From: Lysobacter helvus
Lineage (GTDB): Bacteria > Pseudomonadota > Gammaproteobacteria > Xanthomonadales > Xanthomonadaceae
DNA length: 64,000 nucleotides
Direction: 5' to 3'
NCBI RefSeq assembly: GCF_018406645.1
Contig: NZ_AP024546.1
Coordinates: forward strand, 1,240,001-1,304,000
Under the pieces are notes generated by a model, which saw nothing but the letters and a program-made list of their open reading frames with translations, searched no databases and was not told the origin of the DNA. A program made the position numbers and the translations under genes. Of the stretch, positions 56,660 through 64,000 are shown one piece after another (positions within the stretch are counted from its first letter, which is position 1; the number at the start of each line of letters is the position of its first letter).

Positions 56660-57444
56660 CCGGGCAAGCGGAAGAACGCCGTCGCGGCCGCGCTCGTCGC
56701 CGCCGCCACGGTCTCGACGGGCTCGCCGCGATCGCGCGCGAGCTCCTCCACGATGTGCGCCAGGTACATCGGTTCGTTGCGGCGATGCGACGGCTGCGGT
56801 CGCACGGTGCGCGGCAGCAGGTAGGGCGCATCGGTTTCGATCATCAGGCGGTTGGCCGGGATGTGCTTCACCAGTTCGCGCAGGTGCAGGCCGCGGCGTT
56901 CGTCGCACAGCCACCCGGTGATGCCCACGTACCAGTCCTGGTCGAGGTAATCGAACAGTTCCTTGCGCGTCCCCGTGAAGCAATGCACGACGGCCGGCCC
57001 GAGGCGCCCGTCGAAGTTGCGCATCGCGGCCATGAAGTCGTCGTGCGCATCGCGCTGGTGCAGGAAGAGCGGCTTGCCGGTGTCCGCGCCGATCTGCAAT
57101 TGCATCTCGAATGCGCGACGTTGCGCCGGCCGCGGCGAGAAATCGCGGAAGTAATCCAGCCCGCACTCGCCGACGGCGACCACTTCCGGCAACGCCTGCA
57201 ACGCGCGCATCTCCGCGTCGCATTCGGCGGTGTACTCGGTGGCGTGGTGCGGATGCACGCCGGCGGTGGCGAACAATTCGCCGGGGTGCTGGCGCGCCAG
57301 GTTCGCGGCCTGCGGCGAGTGCGCGCGGCTGGCGCCGGTCACGATCATCCGCCGCACGCCCGCATCGCGCGCGCGTTGCAGCACGGCGTCGCGGTCGTGG
57401 TCGAAGCTGTCGTGGGTGAGGTTGGCGCCGATGTCGATGAGCAT
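56656..57444 (-). CDS. tatD: TatD family metal-dependent deoxyribonuclease
   Basis: TatD is a two-metal hydrolase with DNase and 3'-5' exonuclease activity; it is not needed for Tat export despite its name. The 262-residue TIM barrel has all metal ligand blocks: GANLTHDSFD, GVHPHHA, GECGLDYFRD, FLHQRDAH, VHCFTG and ETDAPYLLP. Here it is away from tatABC. ATG at 57444 is 39 bp from the divergent hrpB start. It could also act on RNA. Confidence 0.95.
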   Translation of the reverse strand: MLIDIGANLTHDSFDHDRDAVLQRARDAGVRRMIVTGASRAHSPQAANLARQHPGELFATAGVHPHHATEYTAECDAEMRALQALPEVVAVGECGLDYFRDFSPRPAQRRAFEMQLQIGADTGKPLFLHQRDAHDDFMAAMRNFDGRLGPAVVHCFTGTRKELFDYLDQDWYVGITGWLCDERRGLHLRELVKHIPANRLMIETDAPYLLPRTVRPQPSHRRNEPMYLAHIVEELARDRGEPVETVAAATSAAATAFFRLPG

Positions 57445-57483
57445 GGGGCGCAAGTCTACCGGCCACCCCCGTAGACTTCGCGC

Positions 57484-59988
57484 GTGCGCAGCCCCGACTT
57501 CCCCATCGCCGCCCTGTTGCCGGAGCTCCGCGCGAGCCTGGCCGCACATCCGCGCCTGGTCCTGGAAGCGCCGCCCGGCGCCGGCAAGACCACGCAGGTG
57601 CCGCTGGCGCTGCTGGATGCGCCGTGGCTCGCCGGCCGCAAGATCGTGATGCTGGAACCGCGCCGCGTCGCCGCGCGCGCCGCCGCCGGGTTCATGGCGA
57701 AGCAACTCGGCGAAGCGCCCGGCGACACGGTGGGGTATCGCATCCGGTTCGAAAGCCGCATCTCTGCGCGCACGCGCGTCGAAGTGGTCACCGAAGGCAT
57801 CCTCACGCGCATGCTGCAGGACGACCCGATGCTCGACGGCGTCGGCGCCCTGCTCTTCGACGAATTCCACGAACGCCATCTCGCCGGCGACCTCGGCCTC
57901 GCGCTCGCGCTCGACGTGCAGGCCGGCCTGCGCGAAGACCTGCGCATCGTCGTGATGTCGGCGACGCTGGATGGCGAACGCCTCGCGCGGTTCCTCGACG
58001 CGCCGCGCTTGTCGAGTGCAGGGCGCAGCTATCCGGTGGAGGTCGCCCACTTCCCCGCGCGGCGCGACGAAGCGCTGGTGCCGCAGGCGCGCCGCGCCGT
58101 CGAACAGGCGGTGGCGACGCATCCCGGCGATGTCCTCGTGTTCCTGCCGGGCCAACGCGAGATCGCGCAGGTCGACGCCGCGCTCGCCGGCAGCGACGCA
58201 TTGCGAGACATCGATGTGCTCGCGCTGCACGGCGAACTCCCCGTCGAACAGCAATCGCGCGTGCTGCAACCCGCCACCGACGGCAAGCGCCGCGTGGTAC
58301 TCGCGACCAATGTCGCCGAGAGCAGCGTGACCTTGCCGGGCGTGCGCGTGGTGATCGACAGCGGCCTGGCGCGTGAGCCGCGCTACGACCCGAATTCCGG
58401 ATTCGCACGCCTGGACATCGTGACGATCGCGCAAGCCTCCGCGGACCAGCGCGCAGGTCGCGCGGGTCGCGTCGCCGACGGCTGGGCGCTGCGGCTGTGG
58501 CCGCAATCGCAACGTCTCGAACCGCAGCGTCGTCCCGAAATCGCGCAGGTCGAACTCGCGTCGCTCGCGCTCGAACTCGCGGCGTGGGGCAGCGCCGACC
58601 TGCGCTTCGTCGATGCGCCGCCGCCCGGCGCCCTCGCCGCCGCCCGCGACCTGCTGCGTCGCCTCGGCGCACTCGATGGCGAATCGATCACGCCGCTCGG
58701 CCGCCGCATGCTCGCGCTCGGCACGCACCCGCGCTTGTCCGCGATGCTGCTCGCACCGCGCGATGCACAGGAACGCGCCCTCGCCTGCGACCTCGCCGCG
58801 CTCGTCGAAGCGCGCGATCCCTTGCGTTCGCGCAGCGACGCGATCGCCGAACGCTGGCGCGCCCTCGCCGCCTTCCGCGCCGGCCACGCCACCGACGGCA
58901 ACCGCGGCGCGCTCGCTGCGATCGATGCCGCCGCGAAACAATGGCGGCGTCGCCTGCACGTCGATGCAACGCCACCGCGCGAAGTCGATGCGCACCGCCT
59001 CGGCGATCTGCTGGCGCACGCCTTCCCCGATCGCATTGCGCACCAGCACGCCACGCAGCCGCGTCGCTACCAGCTCGCGAACGGCCGCATGGCCACGTTG
59101 TTCGACGACAGCGCGCTCTTCGGCGAACCCTGGCTCGTTGCGAGCGAATTGCGCTTCGACGCGAAGGACGCCTTGCTGCTGCGCGGCGCGCCGGTGGACG
59201 AAACGCGCCTGCAACGCGATTTCCCCGAACGCTTCGTCGAACGCGGCACCGTGCGCTGGGACGCCGATCGCCGCGCCCTCGTCGCGCAACGCGAACGCCG
59301 CTTCGACAACATCGTCCTCGATGCGCGCCCGGCCGGCCGCGTGGATCCCGCGCAAGCCGCGCGCGCCCTGACCGATGCCGTGCGCGAACTCGGCCTCGAC
59401 GCACTCCCCTGGAGCGAATCCCTCGAACAATGGCGTGCCCGCGTGCGCTGCCTGCGCGCATGGCTGCCGGACGATGCGGACGCATTCCCCGATCTGTCGG
59501 ACGATGCATTGCTCGCCACGCTCGACGACTGGCTGCTGCCCGCCTTCGCCGGCAAGACGCGCCTCGACGCGCTCGACGAATCCGCGCTCGCCGACGCGCT
59601 GCATTCGAAAGCCGACTGGAACCTCCGCCGCCGCATCGAAGCGCTCGCGCCGACGCGCATCGTCGTTCCGTCCGGCATGGAACGCCGCATCGAGTACGCC
59701 TTCGATGCGCACGAAGGCGCGCGTCCGCCGGTGCTCGCCGTGAAACTGCAGGAACTGTTCGGCCTGGCCGACACGCCGCGCATCGTCGATGGCCGCGTAC
59801 CGCTCACCTTGCACCTGCTCTCGCCGGGCGGCCGTCCGTTGCAGGTCACGCAGGACCTGCGCGGGTTCTGGGACCGCACGTATCCCGACGTGCGCAAGGA
59901 AATGAAAGGCCGCTACCCGCGCCATCCCTGGCCGGACGATCCGTGGTCGGCCACCGCGACGCACCGCGCCAAACCGCGCGGCACCTGA
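57484..59988 (+). CDS. hrpB: ATP-dependent helicase HrpB
   Basis: HrpB is a DExH (DEAH-like) helicase of unclear cellular role. The 834-residue protein has Walker A LEAPPGAGKTTQVPLALL at about residue 28, the DEFH box in LLFDEFHERHL, motif III VMSATLDGE and motif VI DQRAGRAGRV. The helicase-associated domain follows, and the C-terminal HrpB-type part ends in GGRPLQVTQDLRGFW and RYPRHPWPDDPW. GTG start at 57484. A long reverse frame of 1102 codons across this gene is a shadow. Confidence 0.95.
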   Translation: MRSPDFPIAALLPELRASLAAHPRLVLEAPPGAGKTTQVPLALLDAPWLAGRKIVMLEPRRVAARAAAGFMAKQLGEAPGDTVGYRIRFESRISARTRVEVVTEGILTRMLQDDPMLDGVGALLFDEFHERHLAGDLGLALALDVQAGLREDLRIVVMSATLDGERLARFLDAPRLSSAGRSYPVEVAHFPARRDEALVPQARRAVEQAVATHPGDVLVFLPGQREIAQVDAALAGSDALRDIDVLALHGELPVEQQSRVLQPATDGKRRVVLATNVAESSVTLPGVRVVIDSGLAREPRYDPNSGFARLDIVTIAQASADQRAGRAGRVADGWALRLWPQSQRLEPQRRPEIAQVELASLALELAAWGSADLRFVDAPPPGALAAARDLLRRLGALDGESITPLGRRMLALGTHPRLSAMLLAPRDAQERALACDLAALVEARDPLRSRSDAIAERWRALAAFRAGHATDGNRGALAAIDAAAKQWRRRLHVDATPPREVDAHRLGDLLAHAFPDRIAHQHATQPRRYQLANGRMATLFDDSALFGEPWLVASELRFDAKDALLLRGAPVDETRLQRDFPERFVERGTVRWDADRRALVAQRERRFDNIVLDARPAGRVDPAQAARALTDAVRELGLDALPWSESLEQWRARVRCLRAWLPDDADAFPDLSDDALLATLDDWLLPAFAGKTRLDALDESALADALHSKADWNLRRRIEALAPTRIVVPSGMERRIEYAFDAHEGARPPVLAVKLQELFGLADTPRIVDGRVPLTLHLLSPGGRPLQVTQDLRGFWDRTYPDVRKEMKGRYPRHPWPDDPWSATATHRAKPRGT

Positions 59989-60080
59989 ATGCGAAAACGC
60001 GGTCGGCCGCGCCGATCACATGCGCTCAACGCCGCCTTGCCGAGACTGCGGCCCAATCGCCAGGCACCAGGAGTTCCGCC

Positions 60081-60485
60081 ATGAACAAGCAGCTGATCGC
60101 ATTGCCCGAACGCGCCGTCGAAATGGCCGGCAAGTGGGGCGGCGAATTGCTCGACCTGGGTTCGCAGATCAGTTCGCGCGGCGAGAAGTGGCTCGAAACC
60201 GGCGCCAAGCTCGGCGCCCTGCGCGCGGGCACCAAGGCTGCGACGAAGGTCGTGCGGCGCTATCCCATCGTCACCGTGGCCACCGTCGCCGGCGCCGGAC
60301 TGCTGTGGTATCTCGCGCGCCGCAAGGCGAAGCAGGCCGAGAACGGCGATGGCCGCGCGGCGATCGAAGGCAGCTCGCGTCGCGTGGATGCGCGTCGCAG
60401 CAATGGCGCCAAGCGCGCCACGCGCACGACGACCGCACGCAAGACCACGCGCGCGCGCAGCACGCCGGCCACCGACGAAAGCTGA
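60081..60485 (+). CDS. Membrane protein with histone-H1-like basic tail
   Basis: This 134-residue protein has an amphipathic N-terminal part (ALPERAVEMAGKWGGELLDLG), one membrane helix at about 62-79, and then a long basic tail rich in Arg, Thr, Ser and Ala (99-128, with repeats of KRATRTTTARKTTRARS). The tail resembles the H1-like tails of AlgP-type proteins and would carry strong positive charge. The ATG at 60081 follows AGGAG. It is convergent with the hybrid kinase gene, with 8 bp in between. No family name can be given. Confidence 0.7.
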   Translation: MNKQLIALPERAVEMAGKWGGELLDLGSQISSRGEKWLETGAKLGALRAGTKAATKVVRRYPIVTVATVAGAGLLWYLARRKAKQAENGDGRAAIEGSSRRVDARRSNGAKRATRTTTARKTTRARSTPATDES

Positions 60486-60493
60486 TTCGTTCT

Positions 60494-61597
60494 TTAGGTG
60501 GCGATCGCGGGCAGTTCGATCACGAACGCCGCGCCGCCACCTTCGCGATCCTCGTACCAGAGGTCGCCGCCCGCATTGACGATGATCTGCCGCGCGAGCG
60601 ACAGGCCCAGTCCGCTGGACAGGCCGTCCTCGCGCCCGCTCAGGCGCATGAACGGCTTGAACAGGTCGGAGCGTTTTTCGCCCGGCACGCCGTTGCCGCG
60701 GTCGAGCACGCGCAACTGCCAGTAGGCGCCGTTGCCGGAACGCACTTCGAGCGTGAGTTCGCCGCCATCGGCCGCGTACTTCATCGCATTGGTGATCAGG
60801 TTTTCCGACACCTGGCGCAGCACGCGCCGGTCGATCGCCACGGTGCCGCACGCCTCGGGCACCTGCGCATGCAGGCGCATGCCGCGGCTTTCGAGCTGCA
60901 GTTCGTAACGATGCGACAACCACTCCAGCGTTTCGCGCAGGTCGGCCGGATGCGATTGCGCTTCGCCGCTTTCGGCTTGCGCGATGCGTTCCTGGCCTTC
61001 GAGGTAACGGCGGATGTAACCGATCGCGTCGTGCGCGCTGTCGTGGATCATCTGCAGGTAGCGCGGGATGCGCTCGGGCTTGCAGCCGTTCTGCATCAGG
61101 ATGTCGCTGGCGAACAACACGCTGCTCAACGGATTCTTGAGGTCGTGCGCGACCAGGTTCACCAGCTCCTGGCGTTCGCGCGCCACGCGTTCGAGGCGAT
61201 CGCGCGCCTGCTTCAGCGCGACGTGCGTGCCGACGCGCGCCAGCAGTTCTTCCGGGATGAAGGGCTTGGTGACGTAATCCACCGCGCCGCTGTCGAAGGC
61301 ACGCAGCAGCAGCTCGCGATCCTGCGCGGCGGTGAGGAAGATCACCGGCATGTCCTGGAATTGCGGCAGGCGGCGCAGCTCGCGCAGCAGTTCGAAACCG
61401 TCCATGCCGGGCATCAGCATGTCGAGCAGGACGAGGTCGGGGGTATGCGCGATCGCGAGTTCGAGCGCTTCGGGGCCCGTCAGCGCAGGCACGACGTCGT
61501 GCCCGTTGCGCGAGAGCAACGTGCTGACGACGCGCAGGTTCGCTGGTTGGTCGTCGACCACCAGGATCCTGCCCGAACCTTGTAGCGACTCAGCCAT
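60494..61597 (-). CDS. Response regulator-histidine kinase hybrid, soluble
   Basis: This 367-residue protein has an N-terminal REC domain (Asp59 in LVLLDMLMPGMDG, Lys111), a coiled linker, a HisKA domain (His151 in LVAHDLKNPLSSV) and an HATPase domain (N box SENLITNAMKYA, DRGNGVP, SGLGLSLARQI). There is no membrane segment. The kinase output may thus be controlled by phosphorylation of its own receiver. The target is unknown and no separate regulator lies next to it. ATG at 61597. Confidence 0.92.
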   Translation of the reverse strand: MAESLQGSGRILVVDDQPANLRVVSTLLSRNGHDVVPALTGPEALELAIAHTPDLVLLDMLMPGMDGFELLRELRRLPQFQDMPVIFLTAAQDRELLLRAFDSGAVDYVTKPFIPEELLARVGTHVALKQARDRLERVARERQELVNLVAHDLKNPLSSVLFASDILMQNGCKPERIPRYLQMIHDSAHDAIGYIRRYLEGQERIAQAESGEAQSHPADLRETLEWLSHRYELQLESRGMRLHAQVPEACGTVAIDRRVLRQVSENLITNAMKYAADGGELTLEVRSGNGAYWQLRVLDRGNGVPGEKRSDLFKPFMRLSGREDGLSSGLGLSLARQIIVNAGGDLWYEDREGGGAAFVIELPAIAT

Positions 61598-61703
61598 TCG
61601 TTTCCTGTGTATCAGGCAACGAGATCCATCTCGTTGCAAAACCTGAACGGGCCGCGCAAGTTATCAGAAACCTCCCACAGCCGCCCCCGGGCGGCTGAAC
61701 CAT

Positions 61704-62240
61704 TCAGACGATCTCGCGCCAAAAGCCGGGCCCGATCCCCTCGAGCCGATGCGGGCCGACGGCGACCCGTACCAGACGCAACGTGGGAAGACCCACGGCA
61801 GCGGTCATCCGCCGCACCTGCCGGTTGCGGCCCTCGGTGATCGTGATCGACAGCCAGGCGTCGGGCACCGATTTGCGGAACCGCACCGGCGGGTCGCGCG
61901 GCCACAGGTCGGGCGCATCGATCGCTTCCACCAGGGCCGGACGCGTGGGCCCATCGTTGAGCAGCACGCCCGCGCGCAACCGCTCGACCTGCGCGTCAGA
62001 TGGCACGCCTTCCACCTGCACCCAATAGGTCTTCGGCTGTTTGTGGCGCGGATCGCTGAGCCGGTGTGCGAGCGGACCGTCGTCGGTCAGCAGCAGCAAG
62101 CCCTCCGAATCCGCATCGAGCCGGCCCGCGGCATAGACGCCCGCGGGCAGGCCGAACCCCGCGAGCGTCGGCCGTGGCGGGCGGCTGCGGTCGGTGAACT
62201 GCGACAGCACCCCGTACGGCTTGTTGAACGCCACGAGCAT
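61704..62240 (-). CDS. rluE: 23S rRNA pseudouridine synthase, RluE-like
   Basis: RluE makes pseudouridine 2457 in 23S rRNA of E. coli. The 178-residue RsuA/RluB/E/F-type enzyme has the catalytic Asp42 in AAGRLDADSEGLLLLT, the start FNKPYGVLSQF, and the GRNRQVRRMTAAVGLPTLRLVR motif. There is no S4 domain, which agrees with RluE. The ATG at 62240 lies 19 bp past the stop of the exported methyltransferase-like gene on the same strand. Confidence 0.92.
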   Translation of the reverse strand: MLVAFNKPYGVLSQFTDRSRPPRPTLAGFGLPAGVYAAGRLDADSEGLLLLTDDGPLAHRLSDPRHKQPKTYWVQVEGVPSDAQVERLRAGVLLNDGPTRPALVEAIDAPDLWPRDPPVRFRKSVPDAWLSITITEGRNRQVRRMTAAVGLPTLRLVRVAVGPHRLEGIGPGFWREIV

Positions 62241-62259
62241 CGACGCGGGGCGTCTCGCC

Positions 62260-63174
62260 TCAGGCGGCGGGCTTGCGGAAGCGCAGCGTCATGCGATCGC
62301 TTTCGCCGATCGCCTTGTACTTCGCGTCGTCCGCCTTGTCGTGCTGGTTGGTCGGCGGCAAGGTCCACACCCCGTTCGGGTGATCCTTGGTGTCCTTCGC
62401 GTTGGCGTTCACTTCGCTCTGGTCTTCGAGCACGAAGCCCGCGGCCTTGGCGTAACCGGTCACCAACTCCTCGGTGAGGTAGCCGGTCTTGATCTGCGTG
62501 GCCAGGTCCGTGCCCGCCTTCGCGCGATGGTCGACGAAGCCCAGCGTGCCGCCCGGCTTGAGCACGGCGAAGAACGCATTGAAGTAATCCTGCGCGTTGC
62601 CGTCCTCCACCCAGTTGTGCGCGTTGCGGAACGTCAGCACGACGTCGGCCGAGCCCGCCGGCCCGAAGTTCGGGTGCTTCGCATCGAACTTGCGCAGCTC
62701 CGCCTTGCCGTACAACGCCCCGTTGCCCGCGACCTTCTCGCGCAACTGCTTGTTGAGGTTGTAGCGGTACTGCGGCTGCCCGGTGATCGCGTCGTCCCAC
62801 ACCGCGGCAACGTAGTGGCCGTTGTCGCGGAGGTAGGGCGCGAGGATCTCCGTGTACCAGCCGCCGCCGGGCGTGATCTCGATGACGGTCTGGTTCGCGT
62901 TGACCATGAAGAACGACAGCGTTTCCTTCGGATGGCGATACACGTCGCGCGCGGCCCACGCCGGCGTGCGCCAGCTGCCCGCGATCGATTCGTCGAGCGC
63001 TGCGCCCGTGGCGTTGGTGACCATCGAAGAGGACGCGCTCGACGATGCGGCGCCGCCGTCCGCCGATGCGCTCGCCGAAGCGGAAGCACCGTCGTGCGTG
63101 GACGCGCACGCGGCCAGCAGGGATGCGACGAAGCAGGACAGCAGGGGACGTGCGGACAACGTCGGGCGTGCCAT
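62260..63174 (-). CDS. Exported methyltransferase-fold lipoprotein
   Basis: This 304-residue protein has a lipoprotein signal (LLAAC, Cys23), a Ser/Ala-rich linker (about 25-52) and a class I methyltransferase-like domain. The Gly-rich loop is VIEITPGGGWYTEIL (97-111) and a later ADVVLTFRNAHNW block matches motif post-II, with LKPGGTLGFVDHR as motif post-III. It resembles the COG4798 group of predicted exported methyltransferases. S-adenosylmethionine is not expected outside the cytosol, so its real cofactor and reaction are unclear. Between the LysR and rluE genes. Confidence 0.85.
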   Translation of the reverse strand: MARPTLSARPLLSCFVASLLAACASTHDGASASASASADGGAASSSASSSMVTNATGAALDESIAGSWRTPAWAARDVYRHPKETLSFFMVNANQTVIEITPGGGWYTEILAPYLRDNGHYVAAVWDDAITGQPQYRYNLNKQLREKVAGNGALYGKAELRKFDAKHPNFGPAGSADVVLTFRNAHNWVEDGNAQDYFNAFFAVLKPGGTLGFVDHRAKAGTDLATQIKTGYLTEELVTGYAKAAGFVLEDQSEVNANAKDTKDHPNGVWTLPPTNQHDKADDAKYKAIGESDRMTLRFRKPAA

Positions 63175-63212
63175 GGGGTCGGCTCCTCGGAAAGGAGCGA
63201 CAGGGTAGCGCG

Positions 63213-64000
63213 TCAGCTTTGGGCGTCCGTGTAGACCCGCGCCTGTTCCAGCAACCAGGCGCGGAACGCGGCCAGGCCGGCGTGCCCGCGCGAGCGGGGC
63301 GGGGCGACCAGGTAATGCGCGAAGTCGGCTTTGAGCTTCTCGTCGAACAGCAGGCACAGGCGGTTCGAATCGATCAGCGGCCAGGCCAGCGTGAGCCGGC
63401 CCAGCACGATGCCCATGCCTTCCACCGCCGCGCGGTGCAGCGTTTCGGAATCGTCGAAGTTGGCCACGTAGCGCTTGGGTGCCTTGCCGCCGAAGCGCGT
63501 GAACCAATCGCTCCAGCGCCCGCCGGGTGCGCCGAGCAGCGGGAAGTCGCCGAGCGTTTCCAGCGTGGGCCGGCCCAGGCGTTCGATCAGCGCGGGGCTC
63601 GCGATCGGCGTGAGCCAGTCGTCGAACAGGTGCACGGCTTCCAGTCCGGGCCAATGCCCGGGGCCGTAGCGCAGGCCCGCGTCCACGTCGGTGTCGCGTT
63701 CGAAGTCGACGACGTTGATCGTCGACTGCAGGTGGATCTCCAACTGCGGATGCGCGGCGAGGAAGGTCGGCAATCGCGGCACGAGCCAGCTCGTCGCGAA
63801 CGAGGGCATCAGCGTCACCGTCAGCACGTCGTCGCGACGCATGCCGAAGGGACGCAGCGCGTGTTCGATCGCATCGAGGTGATCGGCGACGCGGTCGAAC
63901 AGGCGCTGCCCGTCGGCGGTGAGTTCCACCCCGCGCGGCTGCCGCACGAACAGGCGTTGGCCGAGGCGTTCCTCGAGCCCTTTGATCTGGTGGCTGAGCG
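63213..64000 (-). CDS. LysR-type transcriptional regulator (GcvA-like), N-terminus cut off
   Basis: The window ends within this gene, so only the recognition helix onward is seen: SHQIKGLEERLGQRLFVR is the end of the LysR helix-turn-helix. A substrate-binding domain of about 200 residues follows (LPTFLAAHPQLEIHL, VDAGLRYGPGHWPGLEAVHLF, GMGIVLGRLTL). The pattern fits the GcvA/AmpR-like group. The visible C-terminus is complete. The neighbouring lipoprotein gene is on the same strand; whether it is the target is unknown. Confidence 0.9.
   Translation of the reverse strand, partial: LSHQIKGLEERLGQRLFVRQPRGVELTADGQRLFDRVADHLDAIEHALRPFGMRRDDVLTVTLMPSFATSWLVPRLPTFLAAHPQLEIHLQSTINVVDFERDTDVDAGLRYGPGHWPGLEAVHLFDDWLTPIASPALIERLGRPTLETLGDFPLLGAPGGRWSDWFTRFGGKAPKRYVANFDDSETLHRAAVEGMGIVLGRLTLAWPLIDSNRLCLLFDEKLKADFAHYLVAPPRSRGHAGLAAFRAWLLEQARVYTDAQS

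Noticed and set aside
56656-59964. 1102-codon reverse frame running from tatD across hrpB
   Set aside because: Only its last part is TatD. The rest is antisense to HrpB, which has all helicase motifs.

Overview
The window is a gene-dense, very GC-rich stretch of a bacterial chromosome around its replication origin. Gene content and order point to the Xanthomonadaceae/Lysobacteraceae, most likely Lysobacter or a close relative. The pointers are the origin order gyrB-recF-dnaN-dnaA / rpmH-rnpA-yidC-mnmE, a tonB-exbB-exbD1-exbD2 block followed by pdxJ (the arrangement known from Xanthomonas), and a secreted thermolysin-type protease with PPC and P domains. This placement is inference from gene order and protein character; no database search was possible. 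No rRNA, tRNA, CRISPR array, insertion sequence or prophage was seen.

Layout. 1-9 kb: the tail of ttcA, rdgC, a YgjP-like metallopeptidase, a small lipoprotein, hemH coupled to an alpha/beta hydrolase, a SYLF lipid-binding protein, the tatABC export operon, a polytopic membrane protein and a glutamine amidotransferase. 9-18 kb: glyQS and the tamA-tamB outer-membrane assembly pair. 18-24 kb (reverse strand): the M4 protease, a sialidase-like beta-propeller lipoprotein and mnmG. 24-34 kb: a candidate sigma-54-driven small RNA, a Tyr/Gly-rich lipoprotein, a threonine dehydratase-like enzyme, an NTF2-like protein, an ArnT-like glycosyltransferase, fbp, an input-less two-component pair, a radical SAM protein, cardiolipin synthase and pdxJ. 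34-38.7 kb: the TonB-ExbB-ExbD energy-transduction operon, a TPR protein and an M48 lipoprotein protease. 38.7-49 kb: the origin region, with gyrB, recF, dnaN and dnaA on the reverse strand and rpmH, rnpA, yidC and mnmE on the forward strand. DnaA boxes lie in the dnaN-dnaA gap and in the dnaA leader, and two near-perfect parS sites lie in and beside recF. 49-64 kb: a TonB-C-terminal-domain lipoprotein, a NatAB-like ABC exporter with an S33-type peptidase, a ferredoxin reductase, a second ABC exporter, tatD, hrpB, a membrane protein with a histone-H1-like tail, a hybrid response regulator/kinase, rluE, an exported methyltransferase-like lipoprotein and the start of a LysR regulator.

How they fit together. 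Much of the window serves the cell envelope: protein export (Tat, YidC), outer-membrane assembly (TamAB), TonB-dependent uptake, lipid synthesis or modification (Cls, ArnT-like) and several lipoproteins. The rest is replication, tRNA modification (TtcA, MnmE, MnmG), translation and cofactor synthesis. Transcription diverges at the dnaA/rpmH gap, as expected beside an origin. Most operon partners overlap by exactly 4 bp (ATGA or GTGA), implying translational coupling.

The least explained element is the 437-bp gap upstream of mnmG. It has a well-formed -24/-12 promoter, about 100 nt of structured G-rich sequence with no convincing ORF, and a very strong intrinsic terminator. This looks like a free-standing, sigma-54-dependent small RNA.
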